From positions 16,366 through 80,365 of the forward strand of contig CACYGK010000001.1 of NCBI GenBank assembly GCA_902774005.1: a stretch of 64,000 nucleotides of DNA, in the 5' to 3' direction. The position numbers were made by a program, and so were the translations under genes. Below are positions 1-9,086 of the stretch, piece after piece (position 1 is the stretch's first letter; each line of letters begins with the position of its first letter). Under the pieces are notes generated by a model. It saw only the letters and a list, made by a program, of their open reading frames with translations, searched no databases and was not told the DNA's origin. This DNA comes from an uncultured Bacteroidales bacterium (GTDB taxonomy: Bacteria; Bacteroidota; Bacteroidia; Bacteroidales; Bacteroidaceae).

Positions 1-1
1 C

Positions 2-1396
<1,395 letters not shown>

Positions 1397-1429
1397 TCTC
1401 AGTTTTCTAAGACATCTGACGTACTCTTT

Positions 1430-1580
1430 GCGGCACGTCTCTACCTTGCTCGCAGCACGTCTCAGCCTTTTCGTGACGTGTTCAGTGCCGCGTTGTGACG
1501 TGTTCAGCGCCGCGTCGCATCGTCGCGCCCGCGTGGTAAAAGTGCCGTAATGATAGAATGTTGTTTTGCCTTGTAAAGGA
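1430..1580. repeat. GC-rich intergenic repeat with 22-bp period, copy A
   Basis: Degenerate 22-bp units, the clearest at 1475-1496 and 1497-1518 (GACGTGTTCAGYGCCGCGTYG followed by Y), followed by the conserved core CGCGTGGTAAAAGTG and a tail TGCCTTGTA. A second copy lies at 38443-38563, aligning without gaps over 48 nt (34 of 48 identical by eye). Both copies sit between convergent genes. Confidence 0.75.
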
Positions 1581-1600
1581 AAACAAGTGTCAGTCAGAGC

Positions 1601-1770
1601 TATCTCAGTATCTCAATCTCAGTTGTAAATAAGGTGTCACAGTTATTGTCGAATCTACCCTTATAAGAACTTATAACTTATTAATAATCAATTATATATA
1701 ATAATATAAGTATATAAAATAGAGGTGTGTGTACCACAAAAAAATGTAATTGAGATTGAGATTTGAGATA
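1601..1770. repeat. Imperfect inverted-repeat pair flanking AT-rich DNA (possible MITE-like remnant)
   Basis: The left arm (1601-1624) carries TATCTCAGTATCTCAATCTC; the right arm (1748-1770) is nearly its reverse complement (AATTGAGATTGAGATTTGAG, then ATA). A further TATCTCAGTCTCTG lies near 1842. No transposase or target-site duplication is evident, so element status is a guess. Confidence 0.4.
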
Positions 1771-1932
1771 ATATAAATTCAAAGAAAAATTTAACTCCTT
1801 GTTTATTAGTAAGTTATCTTTGTTGTTGTTTCTCTTTATTGGTATCTCAGTCTCTGAAAAGTGTTATTTTCCATAGTTTTAGCCTCTAAAAAGCCTTGTT
1901 TTTGAAGCTTCAAACTGCATTTTATAACATAA

Positions 1933-1961
1933 AAGAGTGTTTCAAAAACTGAAACACTCTT
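1933..1961. terminator. Intrinsic terminator hairpin, probably bidirectional
   Basis: A perfect 12-bp stem AAGAGTGTTTCA / TGAAACACTCTT with loop AAAAC, and T-rich or AT-rich sequence on both sides. It lies 34 bp beyond the stop of the minus-strand lipoprotein gene. Confidence 0.75.
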
Positions 1962-1995
1962 CCTTTATTTGCATTATTTTATCAATAAAATTAGC

Positions 1996-2982
1996 TTATT
2001 CCCCTTGTTTTGTCCATGTGGTATCCCATAGAGTCATGGTTGTTTCGCCTACGGTTACGTCAAATTCTTCTTCTGTACGTTCGCTTTCCGGGATGTTGAT
2101 AAGTACGACGTCTTTCTGATGACCATCCTCAAGATAGCCTACGTGAGTATATGTCCATGTTACTTTGAGTTTTCCGTTTTCATGAACATAAGTACCGACT
2201 TTTTGCTCTGCGATTGTGTCGTAATGGTGACCGGTGTTTGGACTATTGCCATCCTGGTTGTATTGGTATTTAGTATAGCTGAAACCTCCATTGATATCGA
2301 AGATGGCCATATCGTTGTTGTCGTTTCTCCAATCTCCAACTATGGCATCCATATCAGGTACGTCCGGATAGGCAATGTTAGCCATGCGCGACATTGTGGC
2401 AATAAGGGTATGGTGAACGTTGTAATGAGCAGATGCCGCCTCGTTTGTTCTAATCGTAAGTTTGCCATCAGCCAGACTATAGGTGTAAGTCATTTTGCCT
2501 AAGCCTTTCTTACTCTTACTTGTCTTCACCCATTTTCTATTTATATATTCGCTGATTTCCTTTGGGTTCAGAATAAGTTTGTTGCCTTCTGTGGTAAAGG
2601 TGCCTTTGAAATAGACAATTTCGTCCCAATGTACGCCATTGATTACGTCGTCTATGCTATTGGCATTAGCAATAACCCGTTCCACCATTTCGTTTGAGCC
2701 AGAATAAAAAGCAGTTGCCATATCATAGTTGCCATCTCTGTCAAACATGTAGAATACTTGGTGGTCGTAGATGGATGCCAGTCCGCGCCAATCGAGACCT
2801 GTGTCGTAGCCAGATGGAACATAACCTCTCCAATAGCCATAGATGGTTCCGTCATCGGTTGGTGTCTCAGGAGATGGTTGAGGACCGGTCGAATCGTCTT
2901 TATCGTCACCACAAGAAATGAATGTGAGTGCCAAAGAAAGGCACATCATGAGAGTTGTCAGGCTCAAAAATGTTTTCTTCAT
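1996..2982 (-). CDS. Lipocalin-like surface lipoprotein, uncharacterised
   Basis: 328 residues. It begins with a lipoprotein signal peptide ending in the lipobox LTFISC, then a GDDKDD spacer. The mature part seems to hold two related beta-rich repeats: one around GYWRGYV...MFDRDGNYDM...TEGNKLIL, and one around VGDWRNDNNDMAIFDINGGF...GTYVHENGKLKV. Both resemble the lipocalin-like/META-type folds common in Bacteroidota lipoproteins. The function is unknown. It has its own TAnnTTTG promoter and a terminator, so it is probably monocistronic. Confidence 0.8.
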   Translation of the reverse strand: MKKTFLSLTTLMMCLSLALTFISCGDDKDDSTGPQPSPETPTDDGTIYGYWRGYVPSGYDTGLDWRGLASIYDHQVFYMFDRDGNYDMATAFYSGSNEMVERVIANANSIDDVINGVHWDEIVYFKGTFTTEGNKLILNPKEISEYINRKWVKTSKSKKGLGKMTYTYSLADGKLTIRTNEAASAHYNVHHTLIATMSRMANIAYPDVPDMDAIVGDWRNDNNDMAIFDINGGFSYTKYQYNQDGNSPNTGHHYDTIAEQKVGTYVHENGKLKVTWTYTHVGYLEDGHQKDVVLINIPESERTEEEFDVTVGETTMTLWDTTWTKQGE

Positions 2983-3021
2983 AATTGTTAGATTTTAGAA
3001 AAAAAGTTTAAATATCTGCGG

Positions 3022-3029
3022 CAAAGATA
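3022..3029 (-). promoter_or_regulatory. -7 promoter element TATCTTTG
   Basis: A minus-strand match to TAnnTTTG, 39 bp upstream of the lipoprotein start codon at 2982. Confidence 0.65.
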
Positions 3030-3084
3030 TGGAAAACGGGATGAAAATGCCAAATTTATTTGAATATAATTTGACTTTTGGCAG

Positions 3085-3122
3085 AGAAAAACGAAAAAGA
3101 GGAACTGCGTGGGCGGTTCCTC
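3085..3122 (-). terminator. Rho-independent terminator of the GGGtGRT/NifU-like operon
   Basis: A 10-bp stem (arms 3099-3108 and 3113-3122, one G-T pair) with a GTGG loop, followed on the minus strand by a T-rich tail. It lies 26 bp past the GGGtGRT stop codon. Confidence 0.85.
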
Positions 3123-3148
3123 CTTCATTATTTATATTATAGTTGGGT

Positions 3149-4159
3149 TTACTTGTTGAGTGCGAGTGCTACGTTTACGGCACATGCTACTGTACAACCT
3201 ACCATTGGGTTGTTACCGATGCCAAGGAAGCCCATCATCTCTACGTGCGCTGGTACTGAAGAAGAACCTGCGAACTGTGCATCTGAGTGCATACGTCCGA
3301 GTGTGTCGGTCATACCGTAAGATGCTGGACCTGCTGCCATGTTGTCTGGGTGGAGTGTACGACCTGTACCACCGCCTGAAGCAACTGAGAAGTATGGCTT
3401 GCCTGCAAGTACGCGCTCTTTCTTGTATGTACCTGCTACAGGGTGCTGGAAACGTGTCGGGTTGGTTGAGTTACCTGTGATGCTGACATCTACGTTCTCC
3501 TTCCAGAGGATTGCAACGCCTTCGCGAACGTCGTCTGCGCCGTAGCAGTTAACTTTGGCACGTGGTCCGTCGGAGTATGCTTTTGTCTTCACAACCTTGA
3601 GTTCGCCTGTGAAGTAGTCGAACTTAGTCTGTACGTATGTGAAACCGTTGATACGTGAGATAATCATGGCTGCGTCTTTGCCGAGTCCGTTGAGGATACA
3701 GCGGAGTGGCTTCTGACGTACTTTGTTTGCCATTTCAGCAATCTTGATTGCACCTTCTGCAGCTGCGAATGACTCGTGACCTGCGAGGAATGCGAAACAT
3801 TCTGTCTCTTCGCGGAGAAGACGTGCTGCGAGGTTTCCGTGGCCGATACCTACCTTACGGTCATCAGCTACTGAACCAGGAATACAGAATGCCTGGAGAC
3901 CGATACCGATTGCTTCGGCTGCGTCTGCTGCGTTCTTGCATCCCTTCTTGATTGCGATGGCTGATCCTACTACGTATGCCCATTTTGCATTTTCGAAGCA
4001 GATGCGCTGTGTCTCTTCACATGTCATGTATGGATCGAGACCTGCCTTTTCGCAAATCTGGTTTGCCTCTTCGATAGAGGAAATGCCGTTTTCGTTGAGA
4101 GCAGCGAGAATCTGCTTCATACGACGGTCTTGACTTTCAAATTTTACTTCTCTAATCAT
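3149..4159 (-). CDS. GGGtGRT family protein
   Basis: 336 residues, no signal peptide. It carries the diagnostic string GGGTGRT (about residue 265) and the glycine-rich C-terminus GFLGIGNNPMVGCTVACAVN. This family has no established biochemical role. It follows the NifU-like gene by 15 bp and ends at a strong terminator, so the two form one operon. The constant pairing suggests work on an Fe-S or metal cofactor; that is inference. Confidence 0.9.
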   Translation of the reverse strand: MIREVKFESQDRRMKQILAALNENGISSIEEANQICEKAGLDPYMTCEETQRICFENAKWAYVVGSAIAIKKGCKNAADAAEAIGIGLQAFCIPGSVADDRKVGIGHGNLAARLLREETECFAFLAGHESFAAAEGAIKIAEMANKVRQKPLRCILNGLGKDAAMIISRINGFTYVQTKFDYFTGELKVVKTKAYSDGPRAKVNCYGADDVREGVAILWKENVDVSITGNSTNPTRFQHPVAGTYKKERVLAGKPYFSVASGGGTGRTLHPDNMAAGPASYGMTDTLGRMHSDAQFAGSSSVPAHVEMMGFLGIGNNPMVGCTVACAVNVALALNK

Positions 4160-4174
4160 AGTCTGTTTCCTCCT

Positions 4175-4876
4175 TTATTCTTTACGTGGATCAATTGATT
4201 TAACAACTCCCTGTTCTGGCTTTGTGCGGCCATAGGTACCTGTTACGCTCTTGAGTGCTTCGTTAGCGTCCATGCCTTTCTTGACAGCTTCCATGAACTT
4301 GCCCATGTGAACATATTCGTAGCCACAAACCTCGTTGTCCTCGTCGAGGAACATCTTTGTGATGTAGCCTTCGGTGAGCTGGAGGTAGCGTGTACCCTTG
4401 AGCTTTGTACCGTAGAGTGTACCGCACTGAGAAACAAGTCCCTTACCGAGGTCTTCGAGTCCTGCACCGATTACGAGTCCGCCCTCAGAGAATGCGCTCT
4501 GGGTACGTCCGTAAACAATCTGGAGGAAGAGTTCGCGCATAGCTGTGTTGATAGCGTCGCAAACGAGGTCGGTGTTGAGTGCTTCAAGGATGGTCTTGCC
4601 AGGAAGAATTTCTGATGCCATAGCAGCAGAGTGGGTCATACCTGAACAACCGATGGTTTCAACGAGACATTCTTCGATGATACCTTCCTTAACGTTGAGA
4701 GAGAGTTTGCAACAACCCTGCTGTGGTGCACACCAACCGATTCCGTGTGTCATACCGGAGATGTCTTTGATCTCCTTTGCCTGAATCCACTTACCCTCTT
4801 CAGGGATTGGAGCTGGTCCGTGGTTAGGACCTTTGGCAACACAGCACATTTCTTGTACTTCTTTAGAATAAACCAT
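4175..4876 (-). CDS. NifU/IscU-like iron-sulfur cluster scaffold protein
   Basis: 233 residues. Residues about 40-150 match the NifU N-terminal/IscU fold: GWCAPQQGCCKLSL covers the first ligand region and ETIGCSGMTHSAAMASEIL the second cysteine loop. The third cysteine expected near the end of the IscU fold is not obvious, so cluster ligation may differ from the standard scaffold. The C-terminal 70 residues are an extension absent from IscU. No iscS or sufBCD genes lie nearby; its only neighbour in the operon is GGGtGRT. Confidence 0.85.
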   Translation of the reverse strand: MVYSKEVQEMCCVAKGPNHGPAPIPEEGKWIQAKEIKDISGMTHGIGWCAPQQGCCKLSLNVKEGIIEECLVETIGCSGMTHSAAMASEILPGKTILEALNTDLVCDAINTAMRELFLQIVYGRTQSAFSEGGLVIGAGLEDLGKGLVSQCGTLYGTKLKGTRYLQLTEGYITKMFLDEDNEVCGYEYVHMGKFMEAVKKGMDANEALKSVTGTYGRTKPEQGVVKSIDPRKE

Positions 4877-4934
4877 AAGTCTGAATGTGTTTTTTGTGAT
4901 TGTTAATAAAAAAAGTGTTTATAGTTGATTATTG

Positions 4935-5366
4935 TTAATCGTCCATGCCGATAAGGGCACCTTTCTTGTTGAATTTGAGTTCGAGGTCGTTGGAGAGCTC
5001 GATTTCATATCCGAAACGCTCTTTGTCGATTTTCACGATCTGAGTGTTAGGGAAGGTGGTGCTGACATAGGTAGCAATGGGAGCTGGCACGAGTGCTGCG
5101 GGAACCGGTTTGGTTTGGCAGTCCACTTTGTCCCAGTTGCCTTTCTTGTCGAATTCGATTTTCGTGCCGTCGTCGAGACGTGCTTCGTATTTCGTACCGC
5201 TGAACTCGGGATCGCGTTCTGCGTAGATGATAGTCTGAGCAGGGAAGTTCTGCTGGATGAAGGTCTTGGCAGCTGCTGGCAGTTGCTCTACGGGAATAGG
5301 GTGATCGTCGGCAAGACATGTTGCTGACGAAAGACACAGAAGAATTGCAAGGAGGAAATGTTTCAT
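4935..5366 (-). CDS. PepSY-like (DUF2874) periplasmic protein
   Basis: 143 residues with a Sec signal peptide (MKHFLLAILLCLSSATCLA) and two PepSY-like repeats, each ending in a beta hairpin of the type YEARLDDGTKIEFDKKGN and YEIELSNDLELKFNKKGAL. Such proteins are small periplasmic domains thought to bind or inhibit partner proteins; the partner is unknown. A second member of the family lies just upstream (5506-5772), suggesting a local duplication. Confidence 0.85.
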   Translation of the reverse strand: MKHFLLAILLCLSSATCLADDHPIPVEQLPAAAKTFIQQNFPAQTIIYAERDPEFSGTKYEARLDDGTKIEFDKKGNWDKVDCQTKPVPAALVPAPIATYVSTTFPNTQIVKIDKERFGYEIELSNDLELKFNKKGALIGMDD

Positions 5367-5370
5367 AGAG

Positions 5371-5398
5371 TTAGGAGTTTAATGTTTAATGTTCAATT
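5371..5398. repeat. Heptamer tract TTAGGAG-TTTAATG-TTTAATG-TTCAATT
   Basis: Four consecutive 7-bp units immediately upstream of the PepSY-like gene start at 5366. The units TTAGGAG and TTTAATG resemble those of other tracts in the window. Confidence 0.7.
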
Positions 5399-5410
5399 AT
5401 CGTGCAAACC

Positions 5411-5469
5411 GAACGCAATCAAGCGTGCTTGAATTGCTGAGGTGCAGCCGATATTCGCGGCAAAGCCGC
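5411..5469. other. Two hairpins in an intergenic spacer
   Basis: GCAATCAAGC / GCTTGAATTGC (5415-5437, one bulged A) and GCGGC-AAA-GCCGC (5457-5469). The block is more GC-rich than its surroundings and looks like a dispersed intergenic repeat, but only one copy is present here. Confidence 0.5.
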
Positions 5470-5490
5470 AATGGTCAATGGTCAATGGTC
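5469..5490. repeat. Heptamer tract (CAATGGT)3
   Basis: Three perfect copies of CAATGGT plus one base. The same heptamer, in coding orientation, builds part of the signal peptides at 18698 and 48381. Confidence 0.85.
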
Positions 5491-5505
5491 CGATAGTAAA
5501 TGAGA

Positions 5506-5772
5506 CTACCAAGCTTCGTTGTCGATGTCGATGGGTACTCCTTCGCTATTGAATTCGATTTTCATTCCGTTGTCGAGTTGGACTTCATAGGTGGTTGTGA
5601 ACCATTCGGTCTCTTGCTTGGCATATATGACTGTACTCTCTGGATAGGCATTGCCTATGTAGGAACGGACTTCCCTGGGGAGTTCATCGACCGGAAGTAT
5701 CTTCTCGCTTTCGCACGACGTGAGTAATGCGGCTGAAAAGAGGACTGCAAGAGCCGTTTTAACGATTTTCAT
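5506..5772 (-). CDS. PepSY-like (DUF2874) lipoprotein
   Basis: 88 residues: lipoprotein signal with lipobox LLTSC, then a single PepSY-like repeat (VRSYIGNAYPESTVIYAKQE...YEVQLDNGMKIEFNSEGVP). It is half the size of its downstream relative at 4935-5366, which has two repeats. It has its own -7 promoter element. Function unknown. Confidence 0.85.
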   Translation of the reverse strand: MKIVKTALAVLFSAALLTSCESEKILPVDELPREVRSYIGNAYPESTVIYAKQETEWFTTTYEVQLDNGMKIEFNSEGVPIDIDNEAW

Positions 5773-5807
5773 ATTTATTTGTGCTGAATTAAATGTTATT
5801 ATTGGTG

Positions 5808-5815
5808 CAAAGATA
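5808..5815 (-). promoter_or_regulatory. -7 promoter element TATCTTTG
   Basis: A minus-strand TAnnTTTG match 35 bp upstream of the start at 5772. Confidence 0.65.
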
Positions 5816-5860
5816 TGTATTTAATTTTTTATCTTTTCATTTTTTCACTAATTTATTTAT

Positions 5861-5868
5861 TACCTTTG
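5861..5868 (+). promoter_or_regulatory. -7 promoter element TACCTTTG
   Basis: A TAnnTTTG match 18 bp before the ATG at 5887. It lies inside the region that would be coding if the upstream ATG at 5815 were used, which argues for the start at 5887. Confidence 0.7.
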
Positions 5869-5886
5869 CCGAAAATTTCAATTTTA

Positions 5887-6708
5887 ATGAAGAAAAAGTA
5901 TCTCTTTCTGCCTGTTTTATTGTTTGTCATGCTATGTTTGGCATGTTCAGAGAGCAATAATCTGCGAAACATTCAGATAGGAAAGGCATTCGAAGCGGTA
6001 AAGATGAATACGTCTGAACTAAAGGAACTGCCGGAGGAGTTTGCCGAACCTGACGATGGGGACGAGATGGTGTTTGACATGAGTGTTTCGATTGATTCGC
6101 TGAAGTTTGCCGACTCAACTGACTCTTTGGCATGTACACTTATCAATAAGTGCATTATCACTCAGTTGCTGGGACAACCTTCGTATCTGACTATGTCGGA
6201 GGCGATAAGTAGTTTTATCGAACAGAAGAAGAGGGAGTTCACTTACGAGGAGTATATGGTGACTTGCTACGACCATATTACGGGTGTGGCAGACCCTGGA
6301 CTGACGGATGTGCTGAATTATACGTTCAAGGAGGATTATTACGGGGGCGGTGCTCATCCTACCCAGGTGGTGACGATAAAACGTTTCGACATGCAGAACG
6401 GTACTCCCATCGGACTTTGGGATGTGTTTGAGGATTCATGTGCGAATACGCTTCGTTCGCTGCTCACTCAGAAACTGATGAAGCAGCAGAATGTGGGTTC
6501 GATCGAGGAACTGAAGGAACGCGGTTTCCTTGAAATGGTGGATATGTTCATACCGGATAATTTCTGGCTCGACAGCGATAGTCTGTCGTTCTTTTTCAAC
6601 CAGTATGACATTGCACCATACGCTATGGGGCAGATTGCACTTACGTTCGGTTACGATGAACTTAAGCCGTATCTGAAACCTAAGATAGCGGAAAAGATTA
6701 AGGAATAA
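5887..6708 (+). CDS. DUF3298/RsiV-like lipoprotein
   Basis: 273 residues from the chosen start, which gives a clean lipoprotein signal (MKKKYLFLPVLLFVMLCLAC). The mature part has a PdaC/DUF4163-like N-terminal half and a C-terminal DUF3298 domain with the family motif YYGGGAHP at about residue 153. These domains occur in RsiV-type envelope proteins and as stand-alone lipoproteins; here there is no anti-sigma membrane helix, so a structural or binding role is likelier. The gene ends within a 16-bp inverted repeat. Confidence 0.85.
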   Translation: MKKKYLFLPVLLFVMLCLACSESNNLRNIQIGKAFEAVKMNTSELKELPEEFAEPDDGDEMVFDMSVSIDSLKFADSTDSLACTLINKCIITQLLGQPSYLTMSEAISSFIEQKKREFTYEEYMVTCYDHITGVADPGLTDVLNYTFKEDYYGGGAHPTQVVTIKRFDMQNGTPIGLWDVFEDSCANTLRSLLTQKLMKQQNVGSIEELKERGFLEMVDMFIPDNFWLDSDSLSFFFNQYDIAPYAMGQIALTFGYDELKPYLKPKIAEKIKE

Positions 6709-6733
6709 TCAACGCCGTGATTATTCCTTAATC
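6696..6733. terminator. Perfect 16-bp hairpin overlapping the stop codon
   Basis: The arms are 6696-6711 and 6718-6733 with loop ACGCCG; the left arm contains the TAA stop at 6706-6708. There is no T tract, so it could end transcription by another route or protect the mRNA end. Confidence 0.65.
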
Positions 6734-6735
6734 TT

Positions 6736-6765
6736 AACGAAAACGAAAACGAAAACGATAACGAA
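6736..6765. repeat. Hexamer tract (AACGAA)5
   Basis: Five copies of AACGAA, one with a single mismatch. It is followed by a GC-richer hairpin (GCAGAGT...ACTCTGC, near 6785-6815) in the spacer between convergent genes. Confidence 0.75.
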
Positions 6766-6877
6766 CCGAGGGAGCAGCGAGAGCAGAGTCAAACTCGTTT
6801 GAACTCTGCCGAGTCGCGTCTGAGGAAGACCGAAGGTCAAAACGAAAACCTTAAACTTCTTAAACTGTAAGCTTAGC

Positions 6878-8929
6878 TTACTTATTCAAGATTTTGCGGG
6901 TGTTTCCGTTTCGGTCGCGTACGATGAAGAATCCACGGCTGAGTGTGGGCTGCTGCATACCTGCGATGTTGTAGATTTCGACTGTTCCGTTCCACTGGTC
7001 TTCGTCGGTGGAGGGCGTGTCGGTAATCTCTGTGGCATCGTAAGGCTGCGGAGTGACGAGAAGACGGTTGTCTGCTATTGATTCTATTTCTCCGTGTGCT
7101 ATCTGTTTGCCTTCGGAGTTGAATATTCTAATGTCTTCCACTTTGTCGCTGACTGAAGTCAGGTCGATTGCAAAACGGAGGTGCTCAACGGTCTGAATAG
7201 CATTGTTGAGATTGATATCGAGTGTGGCATCGGTTTCGTTGTAAACATAGTCGAAATCGAGCTGACGACGTGCATTCCAGAAGTCACCCCAGTCTTCAAA
7301 GTTGTAAAGTCCCACTTTTTTAAGGTCGGTCATGTTGACAAACAGTTCCTCTGCCAGCATCTTCCATTTGCGGTTGGGGTGGATGAGGAGGATGGCAGGA
7401 GCGTAGTTGCCCTGCAGTTTGCCCTGTACTTCATGCCACATAGCTGATTTCTCAGGCCAGTTGTCTGCGTTGATGGGGTCGGCACTGATTACGTCGGAGA
7501 TATGGAGCGGCATCACGAGTACGCCGTTGAAGTAGCCGTCCCATGTCTTGCCGAGGCGTTCACGGAATGGGAATTCGCTCAGTACGTCGCCGGCTGCAAA
7601 ACAGGAGGAGAATTCATAGCCTGCCTGCTGTTCGGCAAGTGGTATGTTGTTGTTCATGCAGAGGTGACCTGTACGGAAAGAACGGACGTCGTTGCCGAGG
7701 TCGTCTTCGATTATCTGTTTAGAAAGCACTACCTCAGCCCATGTTGAACCGCCGGTGGAGATTCCGACATCGGAGGGCTCTGCTTCGTGGTGGGCCATCT
7801 GTGCGTATTCTTCTTTGGTAACGACGGTCATCGGAAAACGGTCGGTCTTGCTGAAGTCGGGGAAGTGGCATACGCTATGACTGCCTACGGTGTGTCCGTC
7901 GTTGAGCAGCAGACGTGCTTTTTCCTTTGTGATGTTGTCGTAAAAAGCGGACAGGTATCCGGCGTCGCGGAAGTAGTGGACAGTAAGGAAATAATGTGCT
8001 TTGAGTCGGAGGTCGCGCTCATATTCCGACATGTAGAACATGGAGTCGTAGGCTGTACGAGAGTCGCAGTCGTGGGTGGGAATGATGAGCGACTGAAATC
8101 CGTCGGGAATGGTGAATTTCCACACGCTGACACGCTGGTTGCGGGTGAATGCCGAACGGAGGAAGAGTGGGGTGACGTCAGCTGACGGTTCGAAGGCATT
8201 GGACGTCTGGCGCTGAGCCTCGAAGTCTTTGTTGAGTTGTGAGCGCTGGATTACGTCGCGCCAGAGATAACCGAACAGGTAAACCTTACCTTTTCCGAGA
8301 GAACGACGTATGACAGCGTTTGAGTTGTCATCGAAGTTGGCAAGTACTTCGGCATCGGAACCTTCGGAAAGTGTATATGCAAAGGAGTTGATGCTCTCGC
8401 CTGTAAGTTTCTTACCTCTACCGAGCGATGTGGTACGCTCTTCGGGTTCGTCAATATATTCCAGTTCTTTGTCGTTGTAGTGGTCGGCAGACCAAATCAA
8501 CTGATAACGTGCTTTGTTCTTGTTGATGCCTGAAACTCCGAAGAGATTCTTGGCTGCTGTTGCATCTGCCGAACTGTTGTTAAGAACACTGGCTGCAGGA
8601 GATACGAGTATGCCGCCATTCTCAACCCACTGACTCAAGGAATTAAGTTCGTCGGCTGTGAAGGCTGACTTCTTTACTTCGGACGAGAGCAGAATCATTG
8701 TGCTCTGCTGCATGGCATCGGAGAGCGACGTGGTTGTGAAGTAGGGAAGTCCGGTTAATTCCATCATGTATTCTGCCGAATAGACATTTCGGCTGCTTGC
8801 CTCTATCTCTGATATGCGGCTGGTGATGTCGAGTACGCATACCTTACCGGTAGGGTTTGAAACTGCAAATGTCTGTAATGTGATGAGTGCGCAAATGAGG
8901 GTGCTGAGTATTCTCCTGAACATCGTCAT
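6878..8929 (-). CDS. Secreted polysaccharide deacetylase-type protein with a T9SS-like tail
   Basis: 683 residues. A signal peptide is followed by a domain resembling a class I glutamine-amidotransferase-like ThuA/GATase fold (VCVLDITSR...WVENGGILVSP, about residues 28-230). A NodB-type deacetylase domain follows, with metal-site motifs IIPTHDCDSR and HTVGSHSVCHF. The C-terminal 30 residues (VEIYNIAGMQQPTLSRGFFIVRD...) resemble type A sorting signals of the Bacteroidota type IX secretion system, as seen in Prevotella. The likely role is extracellular or surface deacetylation of a carbohydrate; the substrate is unknown. Confidence 0.8.
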   Translation of the reverse strand: MTMFRRILSTLICALITLQTFAVSNPTGKVCVLDITSRISEIEASSRNVYSAEYMMELTGLPYFTTTSLSDAMQQSTMILLSSEVKKSAFTADELNSLSQWVENGGILVSPAASVLNNSSADATAAKNLFGVSGINKNKARYQLIWSADHYNDKELEYIDEPEERTTSLGRGKKLTGESINSFAYTLSEGSDAEVLANFDDNSNAVIRRSLGKGKVYLFGYLWRDVIQRSQLNKDFEAQRQTSNAFEPSADVTPLFLRSAFTRNQRVSVWKFTIPDGFQSLIIPTHDCDSRTAYDSMFYMSEYERDLRLKAHYFLTVHYFRDAGYLSAFYDNITKEKARLLLNDGHTVGSHSVCHFPDFSKTDRFPMTVVTKEEYAQMAHHEAEPSDVGISTGGSTWAEVVLSKQIIEDDLGNDVRSFRTGHLCMNNNIPLAEQQAGYEFSSCFAAGDVLSEFPFRERLGKTWDGYFNGVLVMPLHISDVISADPINADNWPEKSAMWHEVQGKLQGNYAPAILLIHPNRKWKMLAEELFVNMTDLKKVGLYNFEDWGDFWNARRQLDFDYVYNETDATLDINLNNAIQTVEHLRFAIDLTSVSDKVEDIRIFNSEGKQIAHGEIESIADNRLLVTPQPYDATEITDTPSTDEDQWNGTVEIYNIAGMQQPTLSRGFFIVRDRNGNTRKILNK

Positions 8930-8978
8930 ATAAGTATGTCTGCCAATATTTTGTGATATTCCTTAATCAAATCGGCTG

Positions 8979-8986
8979 CAAAGGTA
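8979..8986 (-). promoter_or_regulatory. -7 promoter element TACCTTTG
   Basis: A minus-strand TAnnTTTG match 49 bp upstream of the deacetylase start. Confidence 0.65.
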
Positions 8987-9014
8987 CAACAAAGTTGTAA
9001 GATGACAAAGTAAA

Positions 9015-9043
9015 AGCCCCGAAATCGTTCTGACTTCGAGGCT
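9015..9043 (-). terminator. Probable terminator of clpB
   Basis: Arms AGCCCCGAA / TTCGAGGCT with one mismatch and an 11-nt loop, 44 bp past the clpB stop; a moderately T-rich run follows on the minus strand. Confidence 0.6.
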
Positions 9044-9086
9044 TCGATGATATAGGAGTTCTGTTTAAAACTTTTGTATATGACGT

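Larger units (their letters stand above)
1397..1995. other. 599-bp non-coding region between convergent genes
   Basis: No credible gene is seen. It contains, in order, the GC-rich 22-bp array, an AT-rich stretch (about 1630-1745) flanked by imperfect inverted repeats, and a terminator hairpin at the right end. The change from GC-rich to AT-rich inside one spacer suggests a composite of inserted repeat elements. Confidence 0.7.
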
